From Fulvia fulva (Eukaryota > Ascomycota > Dothideomycetes > Mycosphaerellales > Mycosphaerellaceae), in contig NC_063014.1 in assembly GCF_020509005.1 (NCBI RefSeq), positions 3,472,001 through 3,536,000 of the forward strand: DNA of 64,000 nt. The letters are read 5' to 3'. A program made the translations under genes and the position numbers. This document shows positions 12,960 through 25,998 of this stretch, piece after piece (position 1 is the first letter of the stretch; each line of letters starts with the position of its first letter). The notes beneath the pieces were generated by a model, which was not told the DNA's origin, searched no databases, and was given only the letters and a program-made list of their open reading frames with translations.

Positions 12960-15900
12960 ACGTACTAAAAGGACAACAACTAGATATACATCCTTATATA
13001 GTACTACTAGTAATGATATAACATAAAAAGGCTCGAGGCCTATTAGATTCTACGAGCACATCTCTCTTTCTTAACTAGAAATTTATACGCAAACATATAA
13101 TACCCCTCTTCGAGCTAGTGAAAAGCAAGAGGCTTACGCTAGGAGATAGAAAGGTAAGTACACGGCGCATTACCTACGTAGCCTTGATCGACGTAGTTAT
13201 CGGTAGTTATTACGAGTAAATGATATACTACGTAACCGACCTCGAGTACGACATCGTCCTTAGACTACTATAGTTAAGCTAGTATAACCCCGACATCTTC
13301 TAGGCTATAGGTAAGGTGGCTTTTAGATCCGACTACTACTTTAGTTATTATCTACCTAACCGGACATCGACAATAGTATAGTCCCTAAACTACCTTAGAA
13401 GGTAGGTATAAGTACGATACGGACTAGAGCCCTTTACTAGAACCTCCGGTAGGTTTATAGTAGGAGGGGCGGAGTTGAATGTCTTATCGTCTAGTATAGG
13501 CGACGAAGAAGAGGTGGACTACCAGGGCGTTTCTTAACGCGTATAGGAGATGTACGCGTACCGGCCTAGAGCTAAGTGCTTCTACATCTTACCTACGGGA
13601 CGTAAGGACGAGGGCGGCGACCTAAAGCTAAGTGCTATAGCGGCTAATAACCTAGATCAGTTCCTAAATAAGCAATTTAACTACAATCCGAAGGAGAAGC
13701 TCCTATAGATATATTATAACATCGCGGACGCCTTCTCGGCGAAAGATTATAAGGGACTCCTACCTTATCGACCCGGGATAGATCACGAGATTTATATTAA
13801 ACCGGACGGGCCCTAGGAGCTACTATATCGTAAACCCTACGGCTTAGCTAAGAAGAAAAATGAAGCTATAAAGAAGTAGATACTAGAGCAATCCGAAGAA
13901 GGCAAAATACGTAAAGTAGGCTAAAAGACAAGTCAATCGCCTACGCCGGTCCTAGTTATAAGGAAACTAGGTAGAGGGCTACGAGTATATATTAACTACC
14001 GCGGCCTTAACGCTATTACGATCAAGAACAGATATCCGATTCCCCTAATATAGGAGACGCTTGACCGTATATACGGTAAGAAGTACTTTACGAAGCTAGA
14101 CATTGTAGTAGCCTTTAATAAGTTACGTATTATAGAGGGGCATAAATAGTTAACGGCGTTCACGATACGGTACGGTATATACGAATGCCTCGTATTACCC
14201 TTCGGACTATATAACGGCCTAGCCTCGTTCTAGTCTTATATTAACAAGGTGTTATAGGAACATTTAGATGACTTCGTCTCCGTATACCTAGATAACGTGC
14301 TAATCTTTAGCGATATACTAGAAGAACATATCGAGTATATACGTAAAGTCCTTATTAAGCTTAGAGACGTAGGGCTAACGGTAGACATCGACAAGTACAA
14401 ATTCTATTAGTAGCGAGTCAAGTACCTAGGACTAATTATTACGCCTAACGGAATTGAGATAGATCTAGAGAAGCTCGAATATATATAGACATAGGAAGTA
14501 CTAACAAACCTAAAAGATATATAGGCCTTCCTAGGCTTCGCTAACTTCTACCGCCGCTTTATTAAGGCCTTCTTACGACTAGCCGCACCTTTGACCAATC
14601 TGATAAGAAGCGAAGGACCTAGCAATCATAAGAATCGGAGAATCGACTAGACAGTAGATTGTTAGCGCGCCTTCGACGTATTAAAAGCTACGTTTAGTAA
14701 ATCGGGCATACTCGCGTATTACGTTCCGGGTAGACAGACCGTAGTAGAGACGGATTCCTTAGACTTTATAAACGTAGGAGTGTTATTATAGTATAATAAC
14801 GAAGGCGTTTTGCACCCGGTAGCCTTCTATTCAAAGAAGCTCAGTCCGTAGGAGTATAATTACGAGATTTACGACAAGGAGCTCCTCGTAATTATTAAGG
14901 CCTTCGAGGAATAGCGACCGGAGCTAGCCTATAAAGCAGATGATAGTAGCGAGCTAGTCAAGGTATTTACGGACTATAAGAACTTAGAATACTTTATAAC
15001 GACGAAGTAGCTAAATCGTCGGTAAGTACGGTAGGTAGAGTTCCTATCGTAATTTAACCTCTAGATTATATATCGCCCCGGGGTATAAGGAACTAAGCCA
15101 GATAGCCTAACGAGACGTAGCTAGGACCTTTAGTAGGGGGTAGACGATCCGAGAAATCAGTACTAGTATTAGACATTACTTCCGCCGGAGCGATTCCTTA
15201 AGATCGACTCTATATAAGCTACCGTTAAAGATACGCCCGAGGAGGAAGACACGACTCTACTAAACCCTAAAGCCGTAGAGTTCATTCTAGAACCTAAGCT
15301 AGCACCGTAGTCAGTATAGCCTACGTATAAAGTCTAGATTAAAGCCGAACTCGAATACCGTATAACGACCGCTTACGCTTTAGATAGCGAGCTTAAAGTA
15401 GCTATTAAGCTACTATAGAAGGATAGTAGTACTATCCCTCCTTTGTTATAGAAGGCGAAGATACACCCTACGTATTGTAAGGTAGATAGCGACATATTAT
15501 ATATCCGTAATTAGTACGAAGGTTAGAGCCTATAGGTACTAAATAACTAAGCTCTATAGACTCGATTAATTAAGATGAACTACGATACTCTAGTAGTAGG
15601 ACATCTAGGGCGGGTACGTATATACGAACTCGTAGCACGTGAATTCTACTGGCCTGGGCTAGTAAGATCCGTGCGTAGATATACCGCGAATTGCCGTACC
15701 TACCGTATATCGAAATCTCTATACACCTAGCTACTAGGATTATTATACCTACTTTCTATTCCGGACCGACCTTAGAGATATATCGTAGTCGACTTCGTCG
15801 TCGAACTTCTAGACAGTACCGTTAACGGTATGACTTATAATAACATTATAACCGTTACGGACCGACTAACTAAAGAAGTCGAGTTGATTCCTATCGGAGC

Positions 15901-17000
15901 TATAACAGTATAGAACGCGGCAAGACTTTTACTTAAACACGTCTTTTGCCGTCGAGGCCTACCTAACACTATTACCTCGGACAGAGGGCGGTAGTAGATC
16001 GCGACTTTCTAGAAGAAGCTCTATAAGATGTTACGTATTAATCGTAAGCTAAGTTCTTCCTACTACCCTAAGACTAACGGACAGTCTAAGCGTACGAACT
16101 AGGCTATAGAACAGTACCTACGTATATTCGTTAACGAGGCACAAAGTGATTAGGTAGACTAGCTTTATCTAGCGCAATTCGTAATTAACAACTATATCTT
16201 AGAGACTACCGGCGTATCTCCTCTCTATACTACGCTTAGCTATAATCTAGAATTTACGGAGCGTATCGACGTATAGGTAGGTAAAGACCGATAGATAACG
16301 ACACTATAGCGATTAGATAGCAAATCTGCCGAGACGTTTATTAAGCGACTATATAGCCTATATAAGAATCTATAAGAGAATATAAGAATGTCGTAAGCGC
16401 TATAAGCTAAGGCCGCGAATCGCTATCGAAGCATCCTACTAGATTATAAAGTAGGCGACATAGTATACCTTAGTATAAAGAACATCCGTACGACACGGCC
16501 GTCTAAGAAGCTCGATAGACGATACGCTAGTCTCTATAGAATCACTAAGGTAATGCCTACTAGACTCTCGTACAAGCTAGACTTGTTAGATACGATAGTA
16601 GGGCTTAATAACTACTTCTACACCTCCCTTCTACAAAAAGCCGACGACCTAAACTTGCCTCTACTCGAAGACTAGCACCTCGTACCGCCGCCGCCGGTAG
16701 TTATCGAGCCCGATACGACCGAAGCTAATACGATCGCTAACGTAGTAGCTATACCTACTTCCCCGATATACGAAGTAGAGAAGATTCTAGATATATATAC
16801 TCGTAAGCGAGCAGGTAAGGTAAAGAAGGGACAGAAGCGTAAGGTAGACACTTAGTATAAGGTGAAATGGCTAGGATATTAGAATAAGGAGGATAGTAAG
16901 ACCTAGTAACCGGCTAAGGACATGTTTAAACACGTAGCCGCCGCTATTATAGACTTTCACTATAACCGGCCGGAGTTGTCTACGCCTATAGGTTTCGTAG
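12960..17000 (+). pseudogene. Gypsy2b pol remnant: protease, RT, RNase H, integrase, chromodomain
   Basis: Protease-like RGLLDSTSTSLFLN lies near 13,031-13,075. The RT shows INYRGLNAITIKNRYPIPL (about 13,990-14,045), LPFGLYN (about 14,200) and the active-site YLDN at 14,285-14,296, where YLDD is expected. RNase H follows to about 15,060. Integrase has an H-H-C-C N-terminus with AREFYWPGLVRSVRRY (about 15,630-15,680) and a core with VDFVVELLD and TSDRG. The chromodomain is at about 16,770-16,990 (YKVKWLGY ... DFHYNRPE). Chromodomains guide integration to histone-marked chromatin in this group. Stops occur throughout. Confidence 0.88.
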
Positions 17001-17559
17001 CTCTATCCGACTAGTCTCTACTAGCTACTAAGGTGCTTAGGCTCAACACGATTAGGGTCACTTAGTAGAACGACACCGTTACGAATAAGTCGCCTCGAAC
17101 TATACCTTTAATAGAATCTGCTCCGTATATATTCACTACGTACCGCTATACTAGCTAGATTACGGGAAAGCCTACCGTCGTAACTAGGGTTACCGGTCTT
17201 ATCTACCGCCCTTAGCTCTACGACAGTACTAGTAGTTATACCGATCCTCTAGTAAGACCTATAGAGCCTATAATAATACCTAACCTTAGCTATAAGGATT
17301 ATACGCGAGTACTAGCCGAAGACAGACTTAGGTCTAGGGCAAGCTAGCTAACTAGGCAATATGTTTCTCGAAGGAAGCCGGTCGCGGATAGGCTAAAGGA
17401 TAAACTAAAGGTGGATTTAGAGACAGAGGTGTTACTAGATAAGGATAAGGCTCTAGAGAATGATTAGGCTTTCGCGAGACTATAGAGTAGTATAGGTAAG
17501 TAGCCTTATAAGATAGATAACGCTTAGAGGACTAAGGCGTGTTTTGGGAGGGGGGGTAC

Positions 17560-17746
17560 TATTACGGGCGACCCGCGCTACTTTACTACCGAAGCGTCGG
17601 CCCGGCTAAACCGCGGACCTTCCGTATCGGGTTAGCGCGGCTTAGCGCTTCCTTATAAGCCCGCCGCGCCTCGCGCTCCTCTTTCGTAGCTTTGTAGAAC
17701 AACAACTATCTTAAATAGACTCTATAGTACGCGCGCCCTTATATAA
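17560..17746 (+). repeat. 3' LTR of Gypsy2b
   Basis: 187 bp, from tattacgggc to cccttata. It is preceded by a purine tract (gggaggggggg, about 17,546-17,556) that fits a polypurine tract and is followed by target duplication taact. Confidence 0.92.
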
Positions 17747-17751
17747 CTAAA

Positions 17752-18026
17752 TAATAAGGAGCTAACCCTAAAGGGAAGAATAAGAGGAGGGATAGGAAAA
17801 CTAATAGTAAGACTAATAGTAAGACTAAACGGACCTAGACATAAATATATCCTAATACTATATACTAGTAGACTATTAATCATTTAGTATAATGTAAATA
17901 AAAGTAAAGACAAAGTTTAAAAGAGCTTTCTATAAGCCTTAGACGCGGAGGAACACTATATTATAGTAATATAGGAACCGTAGATCAACCTATACTCTAG
18001 GATTCTATTAATTATATAAGACCCGA
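17752..18026. other. Unassigned flank of Gypsy2b (right side)
   Basis: AT-rich sequence continuing that of 10,268-10,408. It contains two direct copies of a 12-base actaatagtaag unit near 17,800-17,830. No coding motif is seen. The 5' limit of repeat X is taken as 18,027 because homology with the other X copy ends there, so part of this stretch could belong to X. Confidence 0.45.
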
Positions 18027-19104
18027 GGTCGACGACGAGAATCACCTATACGTAATGTCGGCTACGAACCTCTCGTCTTACTACGAGAGAGCTAAGTATT
18101 CTTACGCTAGAGCGTCGTAGGCGCGACGGGCGCGTAACGTAGGCAAAGCCGCGGCGAATAGAGGACTACTAGTAAAACGGGTATCAAAACTATCCGACGA
18201 GCGTATACTCGTATCGGGAGCGAGTCCCTCTTCTTTCTACGTATAAGAAGGGCGCGGAACCGTGGCCTATACGCTCGATAGGACACCTCTAGTATAAGTA
18301 TAGAATTTTTACCTCCGGAGACCGTAAAACGAGCGGGCTAAGTAACGAATATTAGACGAGCGGACTATAGAATAACAACTAAGCGGACTATACGACGGCG
18401 TCGAGCGGACTACGAAACAATCTAGTATTTACTAGCGCGCAATACGGTAGGTAGGTAGACACGCGACTAAGCCTATAAGGGCCTATTAAACACCTAGTAT
18501 AGGAACGAGGGTTTTGCCTAAGGCACTGCCTATCCCGCTATATAACGCACCTAGTCTAATATAGTAGATTACGACGAGGAAAAGACGATAGCCTAAGCAA
18601 GGAAAAGACGGCTATTAGGACGGGGAAAAGACGTATAATATAAGTAGATTAGTTCTATAATCGGGGAGGATCGAGGGTAGGGTAATAAGGAAATTTATAT
18701 TATTTAGTAGGTAGAAACGTAAGGAGTACGCTACCCGGCGTAGTGTATATCCCGAGTAAACCTACGAGGTATAGACGGCCACTTTCTAGAGATAGGCTAC
18801 GGTAACGCGAAGGGCGTTAAAACCTAGGGCGTAGTATATACTAGTAGCGACGGCTAATACTATCTATATAGCCCGAGAGGACGGATACGTATATTAGTTA
18901 ATAGAGAGTACTAAAGGGCTTAGGCCTATAGAGGTAGATATTAGCTTAAGGAGTAAATAGGAAGGGAGGGCGTAGAGGGAAGCTTTTGCTCCGGGCTAAC
19001 CTCTTAAAACGAGGCTATACGGTAGTACTAGATAAGTAGGAAAGCGCGGTTAAGACTTATTACCTTGCCTCGTAGCTAGCTTACTAAATACGATTCCTTC
19101 CTTA
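18027..19104 (+). repeat. Repeat X, copy 1, fused to the 5' side of LINE-B
   Basis: It aligns in reverse to 43,352-44,376 over its whole length, apart from small gaps of which the largest is about 50 bases near 18,110-18,160. It contains three spaced copies of a ggaaaagacg motif near 18,575-18,635. I see no conserved domain in any frame. Homology between the two copies ends at the same base, after gattccttcctta, although the neighbour is LINE-B here and LINE-A there. This makes X a separate sequence and not simply LINE-B 5' DNA. An alternative is that X is LINE-B leader/ORF1 and that the endonuclease part was deleted. Confidence 0.7.
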
Positions 19105-21762
19105 TAAAGTTAAGGAGGTAAGGAGAGTAAGAAGGAGATAGGAGCAAGGACGTACCTAAGTAAACTAGGAAGCCTATAATAACGCGTATAAAGCAAAGAA
19201 GGCGCAGATCAGAAGAGATAAGACGTAGGAGTAGCGGTTAACTATAGGGATGATTATAGAACACCCGGAACGAATCTAGAGACTAGCAAAATGGGCTAGG
19301 AAACTAGACGAGGAACGAAACTCCCCGCCCTAGTTTTCCTTAATATAGGACTAAGACGGGGAAACGTAAACCACTCCGATAGGGAAATCGAAAGCATTCG
19401 TAGACCACTTCTTCGGGACTTAGGTAGAGGTAGACCTAAGTAATATCCTAGGAACATATATTCCTCCGCTAAGGGAGGCTAACTAGTAAGTGTCTACTAT
19501 AGAGATTAGAAACATTATTAAGAAACTAAAGGGTAATAAAGCCCTAGGCCTAGACAAGATCCCTAACTATTACCTAAAAGCTAGTAGTAGCCTTATTACT
19601 CTAGTACTTACGCTAATCTTTACCTAGTATATAAAGTAGGGGTATTACCTAAAGGCCTTTAGGCAATTACTAACTTACGTCCTAAGGAAACCCTAAAAGG
19701 AAGACTATACTAAGTTGAAGTTATATAGACTAATTGCGTTACTAAATATACTAGGGAAGCTCCTAGAGAAGGTCGTAGCTATAAGGCTTACCGGAATAGT
19801 AGAAGAATATAACCTCCTCCCGGTAACGTAAATAGAGGGCAGATAAAAGAGATCTACCCTTATAGTAGTCGAACTAATCATAGAGCAAATTAGACATATC
19901 TAGTACTATAGTAATAACAAGGTAGCCTTACCACTTTTACTAGACATATTAGGGGCTTTCGATAACGTGTCCTACGTAAGGCTCCTATATATCCTTAGAA
20001 TAAAAAGCATCCTAGCCTAGATAGTATACTTTATATAGTTATTCCTTAAGGACAGAACAACCTAGATCCTCCTAGGGTCCTTTAAAGCCCCGTAGACCCT
20101 AATTACGAACACGGGCATTCTATAGGACTCTATACTCTCCCTAATTCTGTTCCTCCTCTTTATAGCCGACCTGACCCTACTTATAGAAATAGTAAACACC
20201 TTAGTATCGGGGTTTATAGATAACATAAATATCCTAGCGTAGTCGGGGTCTATAGAGAAAAACTACGTACTCCTAGAGGAGAGATATAGATAATACGAAA
20301 AGTAGGTAAGAGAGTATAGGGCAAAATTCGTACCGGATAAGTACTAACTTATCTAGTTTAGTAAGGTAAAGACAAAACACAACTTAGTAGTACTAGTAAA
20401 TATCTAGGGGTTCGAGACCTCTCCTATAAGGGAACTTAGAGTCCTTAGGATATAGCTAGACGCGAAACTTAGCTAGGGACTATAAGTAAAGAAGGCGTAA
20501 GCGAGAGCGGATACTAATAGATAATTAACCGAGAGACTTACTACGCTAACCTAGGGGGCGACCTTTATAAAGGCCTAGACTATATATAAGGATATTATTA
20601 AGCCCGTAATACTATATAGAGTAGTAATTTAGGTAGCGGAAAAACATATCCCGAAGAGAATTAAGGACCCCCTTAATAGTACGTAGGTAGCTTACCTAAA
20701 GAGAGTACTAGGGGTATATAAGTTAACGCCTTATAGGACAATAGAAATAGAATTAGGTATGGCCCCTATTAGGGAGTACCTCTAGGGTATAAGGTGTCAA
20801 TACGTAGAGAAGACATTAGTATACCTAGCCTAGGGAACTATCTAAGTAGCTACTTAAAGGATAAGAACCTAGTAGGAGAGGAGAAGAAGACCTAACCGGC
20901 TATATATAATCCTATAGAAGGAAGTAGACCTAAAAACATTATAGGAAATCCTAGTAGCCCTTAAATAGAGAGAAGCTCTAAGGGAGCAAGCTAATATAGG
21001 GGACAAACGGGAAAAGAAGTAAAGCCAAGTAGAAAGGATCGTAGGTCACCTATAGGAAACGCGTTAGAACTAAAAACCGGTAAGGCTAGGAGCCCTACTA
21101 GCGGCTAGGACCTTCGGGAGGTATAACTACCTTATCTATAAAGACCTAAAGAGGGCGGAAGTAAGTATAGCTATCTAGATTCGCTCTAAGCACATTAGGC
21201 TAAGAGTATACTTGTACTAAAGAAGAGTCCTAGGAGACGTTTCTAAACGTTGCCTCTATAGCTACCTATCCTATAACCCGGAGTATATAGTACTAAACTA
21301 TACTAAGTAGGTAAAAGGGAGAAGCTAGTAGAGGGCGAAGGTAAGAGATAGGCAATACTAGGCTATTATCTAGAACAGACAAGATGTAAGGAGAGTAATA
21401 AGATAGATCCTTAACGAGGACTACCTAGAGCAATTCTCCCTAGTAGTAGAAACGGAAAGGTAGATAGAGAGGAGGGAGAGAGAGAGAAGAGCCGGGGAAA
21501 TAGAAGGGAGAAAGGGAATCGAGAGGAGGACATTACTAGGGTTACGGGCAAGGTAGTTATAGGGTAATAACTATAATACTAGCGTACCCTAAAGGAAGGA
21601 GAACGAAAGGACAAGACAGGAAAGGACGAGGAGGGTAAAGACGAGGAGGTTTTTATCCGTTAATCGGGTTTCCTACCTACATAAATAGACCTAAATAGCG
21701 AGAGACCTATATAGGCTATAGGGTACTAAGATAGGCGAATGAATAATCTATGTATCTATATA
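19105..21762 (+). mobile_element. LINE-B, 5'-truncated Tad1-like non-LTR retrotransposon, RIP-inactivated
   Basis: It starts in the charged linker between endonuclease and RT, then gives the RT motifs GNKALGLDKIPNYYLKAS (about 19,532-19,585), LLDILGAFD (about 19,940-19,968) and FIDNINILA at 20,213-20,239, where F-D-D is expected. A Cys/His terminal block follows near 21,250-21,310. The 3' end (about 21,660-21,762) resembles that of LINE-A (shared tcgggtttcc and cctatatagg blocks) and ends in ATCT-like repeats, so the two are sister families. The endonuclease is absent; X takes its place. Many in-frame TAG/TAA codons are present. Confidence 0.82.
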
Positions 21763-21921
21763 TAGTATCGCTAGTAGATAGTATAGGTGTTTTAGGAGGG
21801 ATAGCTATACTTAGGACTTAACTAGTAAGCCCTAATTACTAATCCCCCTAAGTACCTAATGTTGACCCTATGACCTATATATTCTAAATAGTAATATTAG
21901 TAAGCTTTTAGGGCTAAAGAA
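21763..21921. other. Unassigned spacer between LINE-B and LINE-A A3
   Basis: About 160 bases without a recognisable element. It keeps a few CA/TG dinucleotides near 21,860-21,880, so it is less mutated than its neighbours. Confidence 0.4.
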
Positions 21922-22625
21922 TAGATAGATAGATAGATTTGTTATTCCCCTATTCTAGGACCCTATTCGGCCTATATAGGTATATATCTATTATTATATA
22001 TAAAGGGAAACCTAAATAGGTGAAAACCCTTCCCGCCCCCGACTTCTTCTTATCTAGATTAGCTTTCCCTCTAAACATACGTAGTCTATATCACTACCCT
22101 ATTAGCCTCCGCTCCTAGCCGGTCTCGTCGCGCTACGCCGTATCCTCTCTTCCTATACTACTCCTACTAGGCGGTACTGTTCTAGCTAGCCCTTCTCTAG
22201 TATCTAGTTCGTAATGCGCTATAGGTCCTTAACGTTATTAAGAAGTGCCCTAATCGTCCGGTTCCTCGCCTTTACTATCTACTCCCCCCTTCCTAGCGAC
22301 TACCTCGGGTAGACGAGGAGTACGTACCGTATATTCTAGGAGTAATAGCCGTAGGGGCAGCTAGTATTCGTGTATTCTAGAACCTTTCTCTATAATAGGT
22401 ATCCCTAGAGGCCGATATATTCGCTTCGTAGTTAGGTTACTATACTACTCTATACCCTCGTAAGGCGGTAGTAGATAAGCTTCGGGGGGTACTTAACCGC
22501 GGATTTTGTAGCTGACCATTCCTTAGGTTGTCCCGCTAGCTAAGGGCGTCTACTATGCCCTACAACCTAGTTGTTCAACCTCTCTTTCTATAGTTGCTCT
22601 ACAAACGATTTCTTACCTTCTATTA
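21922..22625 (-). mobile_element. LINE-A copy A3, 3'-end fragment (5'-truncated)
   Basis: It begins with a GATA repeat tail (atagatagatagatagattt) and matches the 3' 700 bases of LINE-A, ending in the RT C-terminal region at 22,625. This is the normal product of incomplete reverse transcription. No target duplication is evident. Confidence 0.85.
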
Positions 22626-23100
22626 CTATACCGGCGTATATTTACTTAAACCCGCGGGCACGTACCTAGACCTCGCGCCCGCTAACTAATCCGACTAGCG
22701 GCTTAGCGCCCTTATATAACTCTCGCGCCCTCCGCGCCTCCCTTAGATAGAACATCTATTCGACTTATACCTTACCTGACTACGTACTTATACCTACTTA
22801 TAACACTTCGAATAGATTATTACTTACGTATAGAGAGACACGAGAAGCTATATTCGGGAGATTATAGAGAAACCGCGACAATATACGAGGAAGTACTAAG
22901 ATTAGGTATCGTACTCGCTAAGTCGTACCTTAAAGTAGATTATAGCTAATATAGTAATAATAGCGAGATAGACCGGTACCGGCGTACTAGGCGTAAGTAT
23001 AGAGAACACTAATAGACGCGTTCATCGCGCGTCCCTTAATAGATTATCCTTCTTTACCCTACTATCCGATCTACCCGATAACGATAGCGCGAACCCGACG
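22626..23100. other. Unassigned RIP-mutated sequence
   Basis: 475 bases between A3 and Gypsy1b. CG-containing words such as cgcgcgtccc remain while CA is rare. No element match or domain is seen. Confidence 0.4.
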
Positions 23101-25998
23101 TAAGTACGTAGTTCTACCTTTTAGACTATATAATATACTAGAAACGTTTTAGTTATTTATAAACGATATACTAAGGGAGTTTCTAGATAACTTTGTATTA
23201 TGTTACCTTAATAACGTATATGTCTTTAGTAAGACAAGAGAAGAGTATGTCTAATATATTATAAAGGTTCTACGAAAGCTAGATACCGCCGGGCTCTAGT
23301 TAGATATTAATAAAAATAAGTTCTTTAGATACGAGACTACTTATCTAGGTGTTATTATCATAAATGAGGGCATTAAGATAGACCTAGCTAAGATTGAATA
23401 CGTTAAGAAATAGCCTATACCCGCAAATATTACTAATATCTTGTCGTTTATAGGGTTTACTAACTTCTACCGTAGGTTTATTAAGGATTTTAGTAAGATC
23501 TACTTGCCTATAACAAAGCTTACGAGGAAGAATGTCCTATAGGACTAGTCTCTAGTATATTAATAAGCGTTCGAGGTCTTAAAGTAAGCATCTATCGATA
23601 CGCCTACCTTAAAGTACTTCTGCCTAGGGCGAGAGACTATTCTAGAAATATATGCCTTAGATTACGTAATAGTAGTAGTACTCTTATAACGTAACGAGCG
23701 AGGAGTGTTATATCCTATCGCTTATATATCTAAGAAGATAGATCCCTAGTAATATAACTACGATATCTACGATAAGGAGCTCCTAGCTATTATATAAGCT
23801 TTCGAGGAATAGCGACCGGAGCTAACTATTAACGAATATAGTACCGACGATTATAAGAATCTACTAGACCCGGAATCTAAGGACAAGCCGACGCTTATAT
23901 ACTCCGATTATAAGAACCTCGAAAAGTTTATAAGTACGAAGTAATTGAACCGTAGATAAGCTCGCTAGGCCGAGTTTCTCTTATAGTTCTTCTTTAAGAT
24001 CGTCTATAGGCTAGGAGTTTAAGGTACTAAGCTAGATAGTTTAACCCGACGTTTATAGGACTTACCGAAGCCTAGAGACCTAGATAATCTACGAAACTAA
24101 TAGTAGCATTAGGTATTACTAGGCCTAGATCGTATTCTAAACCTATCGTCTACTAGAGCGTTGTCGGTATATACTAATAACGTTATAACCCCGCTTACGA
24201 CCGCTATTCGAGGACTCTATACGTAACTAGAGGCTAAGGAAGCCGTTTAATAGCTAGAACGAGATGATCTATATACCTTACTAAGGAAGCACCGTATCGA
24301 TAACCGTTATATAGTCCTAGTCGGAGGTATAATATATATTAAGAATATATATAGTAGTTATAGCCTATTCGTTCCTCCGGAGTTAGAAGACAATCTAGAT
24401 AAAGGTGAAATCCCGGTACGTACTCGTATTATATAGTCTTTCTACGACTATATAGTAGCTAGTCACTTAGGGGACGAGAAGACGTATAAATTAGTAGCTC
24501 GTAACTATACCTAGCTAGGTATCGTATGATTTATTAAGAGCTATATACGTGCCTACCGCGCTTACCGTACGAACAAGAACACTAGTATCTAGTACCTAGG
24601 GCTATTAAGACCGCTACTAGTACTATTTAGCGCTTAGGAGGATATCTCTAATAACTTCGTAGTTAAACTGCCGAAGGGAATAAGCGTAGTCGACAGACAA
24701 ACGTACGAGAATATTATAACCGTTATATACCGCCTAACTAAGGAGCGATATATCATTCCTATTACCTCGATAATAGTAGAGTAATTTGTACTAGTATTCC
24801 TTAAGTACGTGTTTAGTAGACATAGGCTCCCGAAGTCTATCGTCTCGGATCGTAGCACGTAATAGGTTTCTATATTCTAGCGTAGGATATACGCGCTACT
24901 TAGTATTAGTCGAAAGCTATCTTCGTCGTTCTACCTAGAAATAGATAGATAGTCGGAGAATACGAACAAAGTAATAGAGTAATACCTACGTATCTTTATT
25001 AACTATACCTAGGACGACTAGCTAGATTAGACTCTATTAGCTAAGTTTATAGTAAATAATATAGTGTCCGTAATAATAGGCGTCTCGCCGTTCTATACTA
25101 ATACTAGGCGTAATCTAAGGTTCTCTAAGTTCGACTTAGACTTACCTATACTACTAATACTATATAAATAGCGACTAGACGCCGAGTCCGCGGACAAGTT
25201 TATAGCTAAGATATAAGAGATATACTAATACTTACGATAGTAGATAGCCTTAGTATAAGTAGTCTAAGCTAAGTATATAAACTAGACTTATATACCTATA
25301 CTACGGTACGCCGAAGGCGACGAAGTATAGGTAAGTACTAAGAACTAGACGATAGAGAGACCTTCTCGTAAAATAGACGTAAAGTAGTCTAGACCGTACG
25401 TAATTACGGAGGTACTACCGGGCAATACTTATAAAGTAGAGCTCCTACCTACTTTAAGTATCGATAGTCGCTTCTACTTATACCTTCTTATACTAGTTCA
25501 TCCGCCGGTTATAGGACAGACATAACCCGTACTACTACCGATTCGAGTTGTCGAAGACGAATAATACGAAGCCGATCCCGCTAAACCCGATTAATAGGAA
25601 GTTAAGCAAATTCTAGACTATAAGAAGAGATAGCCGCGAGGACTAATATCGGTAGGAGGTAAGTAGCTATATTAGGAATACTTAGTGAAATACATTAGAT
25701 ATAATAAGCTATCCTATAAAGCTACGGACTAGGTTATCGAGACTACCGCCGCCTCCGTAGCCGACTTTTACTATAACTACCCGAGAGCGACTAAGCTACC
25801 TAGTTTTTAACTACCTACGGACTAGATACCGAATAAGAATACTATAGGCATACGTATAGCGCGCTAACTAGTATAAGTAGCGATAGCTCTAATACCGGTA
25901 GAACGAGGCCTCCGGGCTTATAATAAAGAGAGCGATACGTATAGTCTAATAGATAATAAGGTGTTTATAAAGGTAATAAGAGATGTAATAGATACGAC
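23101..25998 (+). mobile_element. Gypsy1b, 5'-truncated Ty3/gypsy chromodomain retrotransposon
   Basis: It starts inside the RT (YNILETF*LFINDILREFLDN) and runs through RT motif CYLNNVYVFS at about 23,199-23,228, RNase H (DKELLAII near 23,775), integrase, and a chromodomain at about 25,600-25,800 with WLYQEYLVKYI-like and ADFYYNYPRATK segments. It is the only Gypsy1 copy here with an uninterrupted integrase-to-chromodomain path, and so shows where the other copies are cut. The 3' limit is the Copia LTR at 25,999. Where the element itself ends before that is not clear; no LTR was recognised. Stops occur throughout. Confidence 0.82.

Larger units (their letters stand above)
10414..17746 (+). 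mobile_element. Gypsy2b, complete Ty3/gypsy chromodomain retrotransposon, RIP-inactivated
   Basis: A 7.33-kb element bounded by LTRs of 184 and 187 bp and by the 5-bp target duplication taact (10,409-10,413 and 17,747-17,751). The LTR length difference is one AAC unit in an (AAC)n tract. Internal order is gag, protease, RT, RNase H, integrase and chromodomain, the order of Ty3/gypsy. LTR ends TG..CA have become TA..TA through CA/TG to TA change. It is the best-preserved LTR element of the window and the reference for the two deleted Gypsy2 copies. It inserted into an unassigned sequence (10,268-10,408 plus 17,752-18,026). Confidence 0.93.

Noticed and set aside
18575..18635. Three ggaaaagacg motifs resembling a CRISPR-like array
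   Set aside because: Spacing and flanks are irregular, the motif is short, and it lies in repeat X of a eukaryotic genome.
24634..24858. A 74-codon minus-strand frame in Gypsy1b
   Set aside because: Antisense shadow of integrase; not conserved as a frame in Gypsy1c or Gypsy1d.
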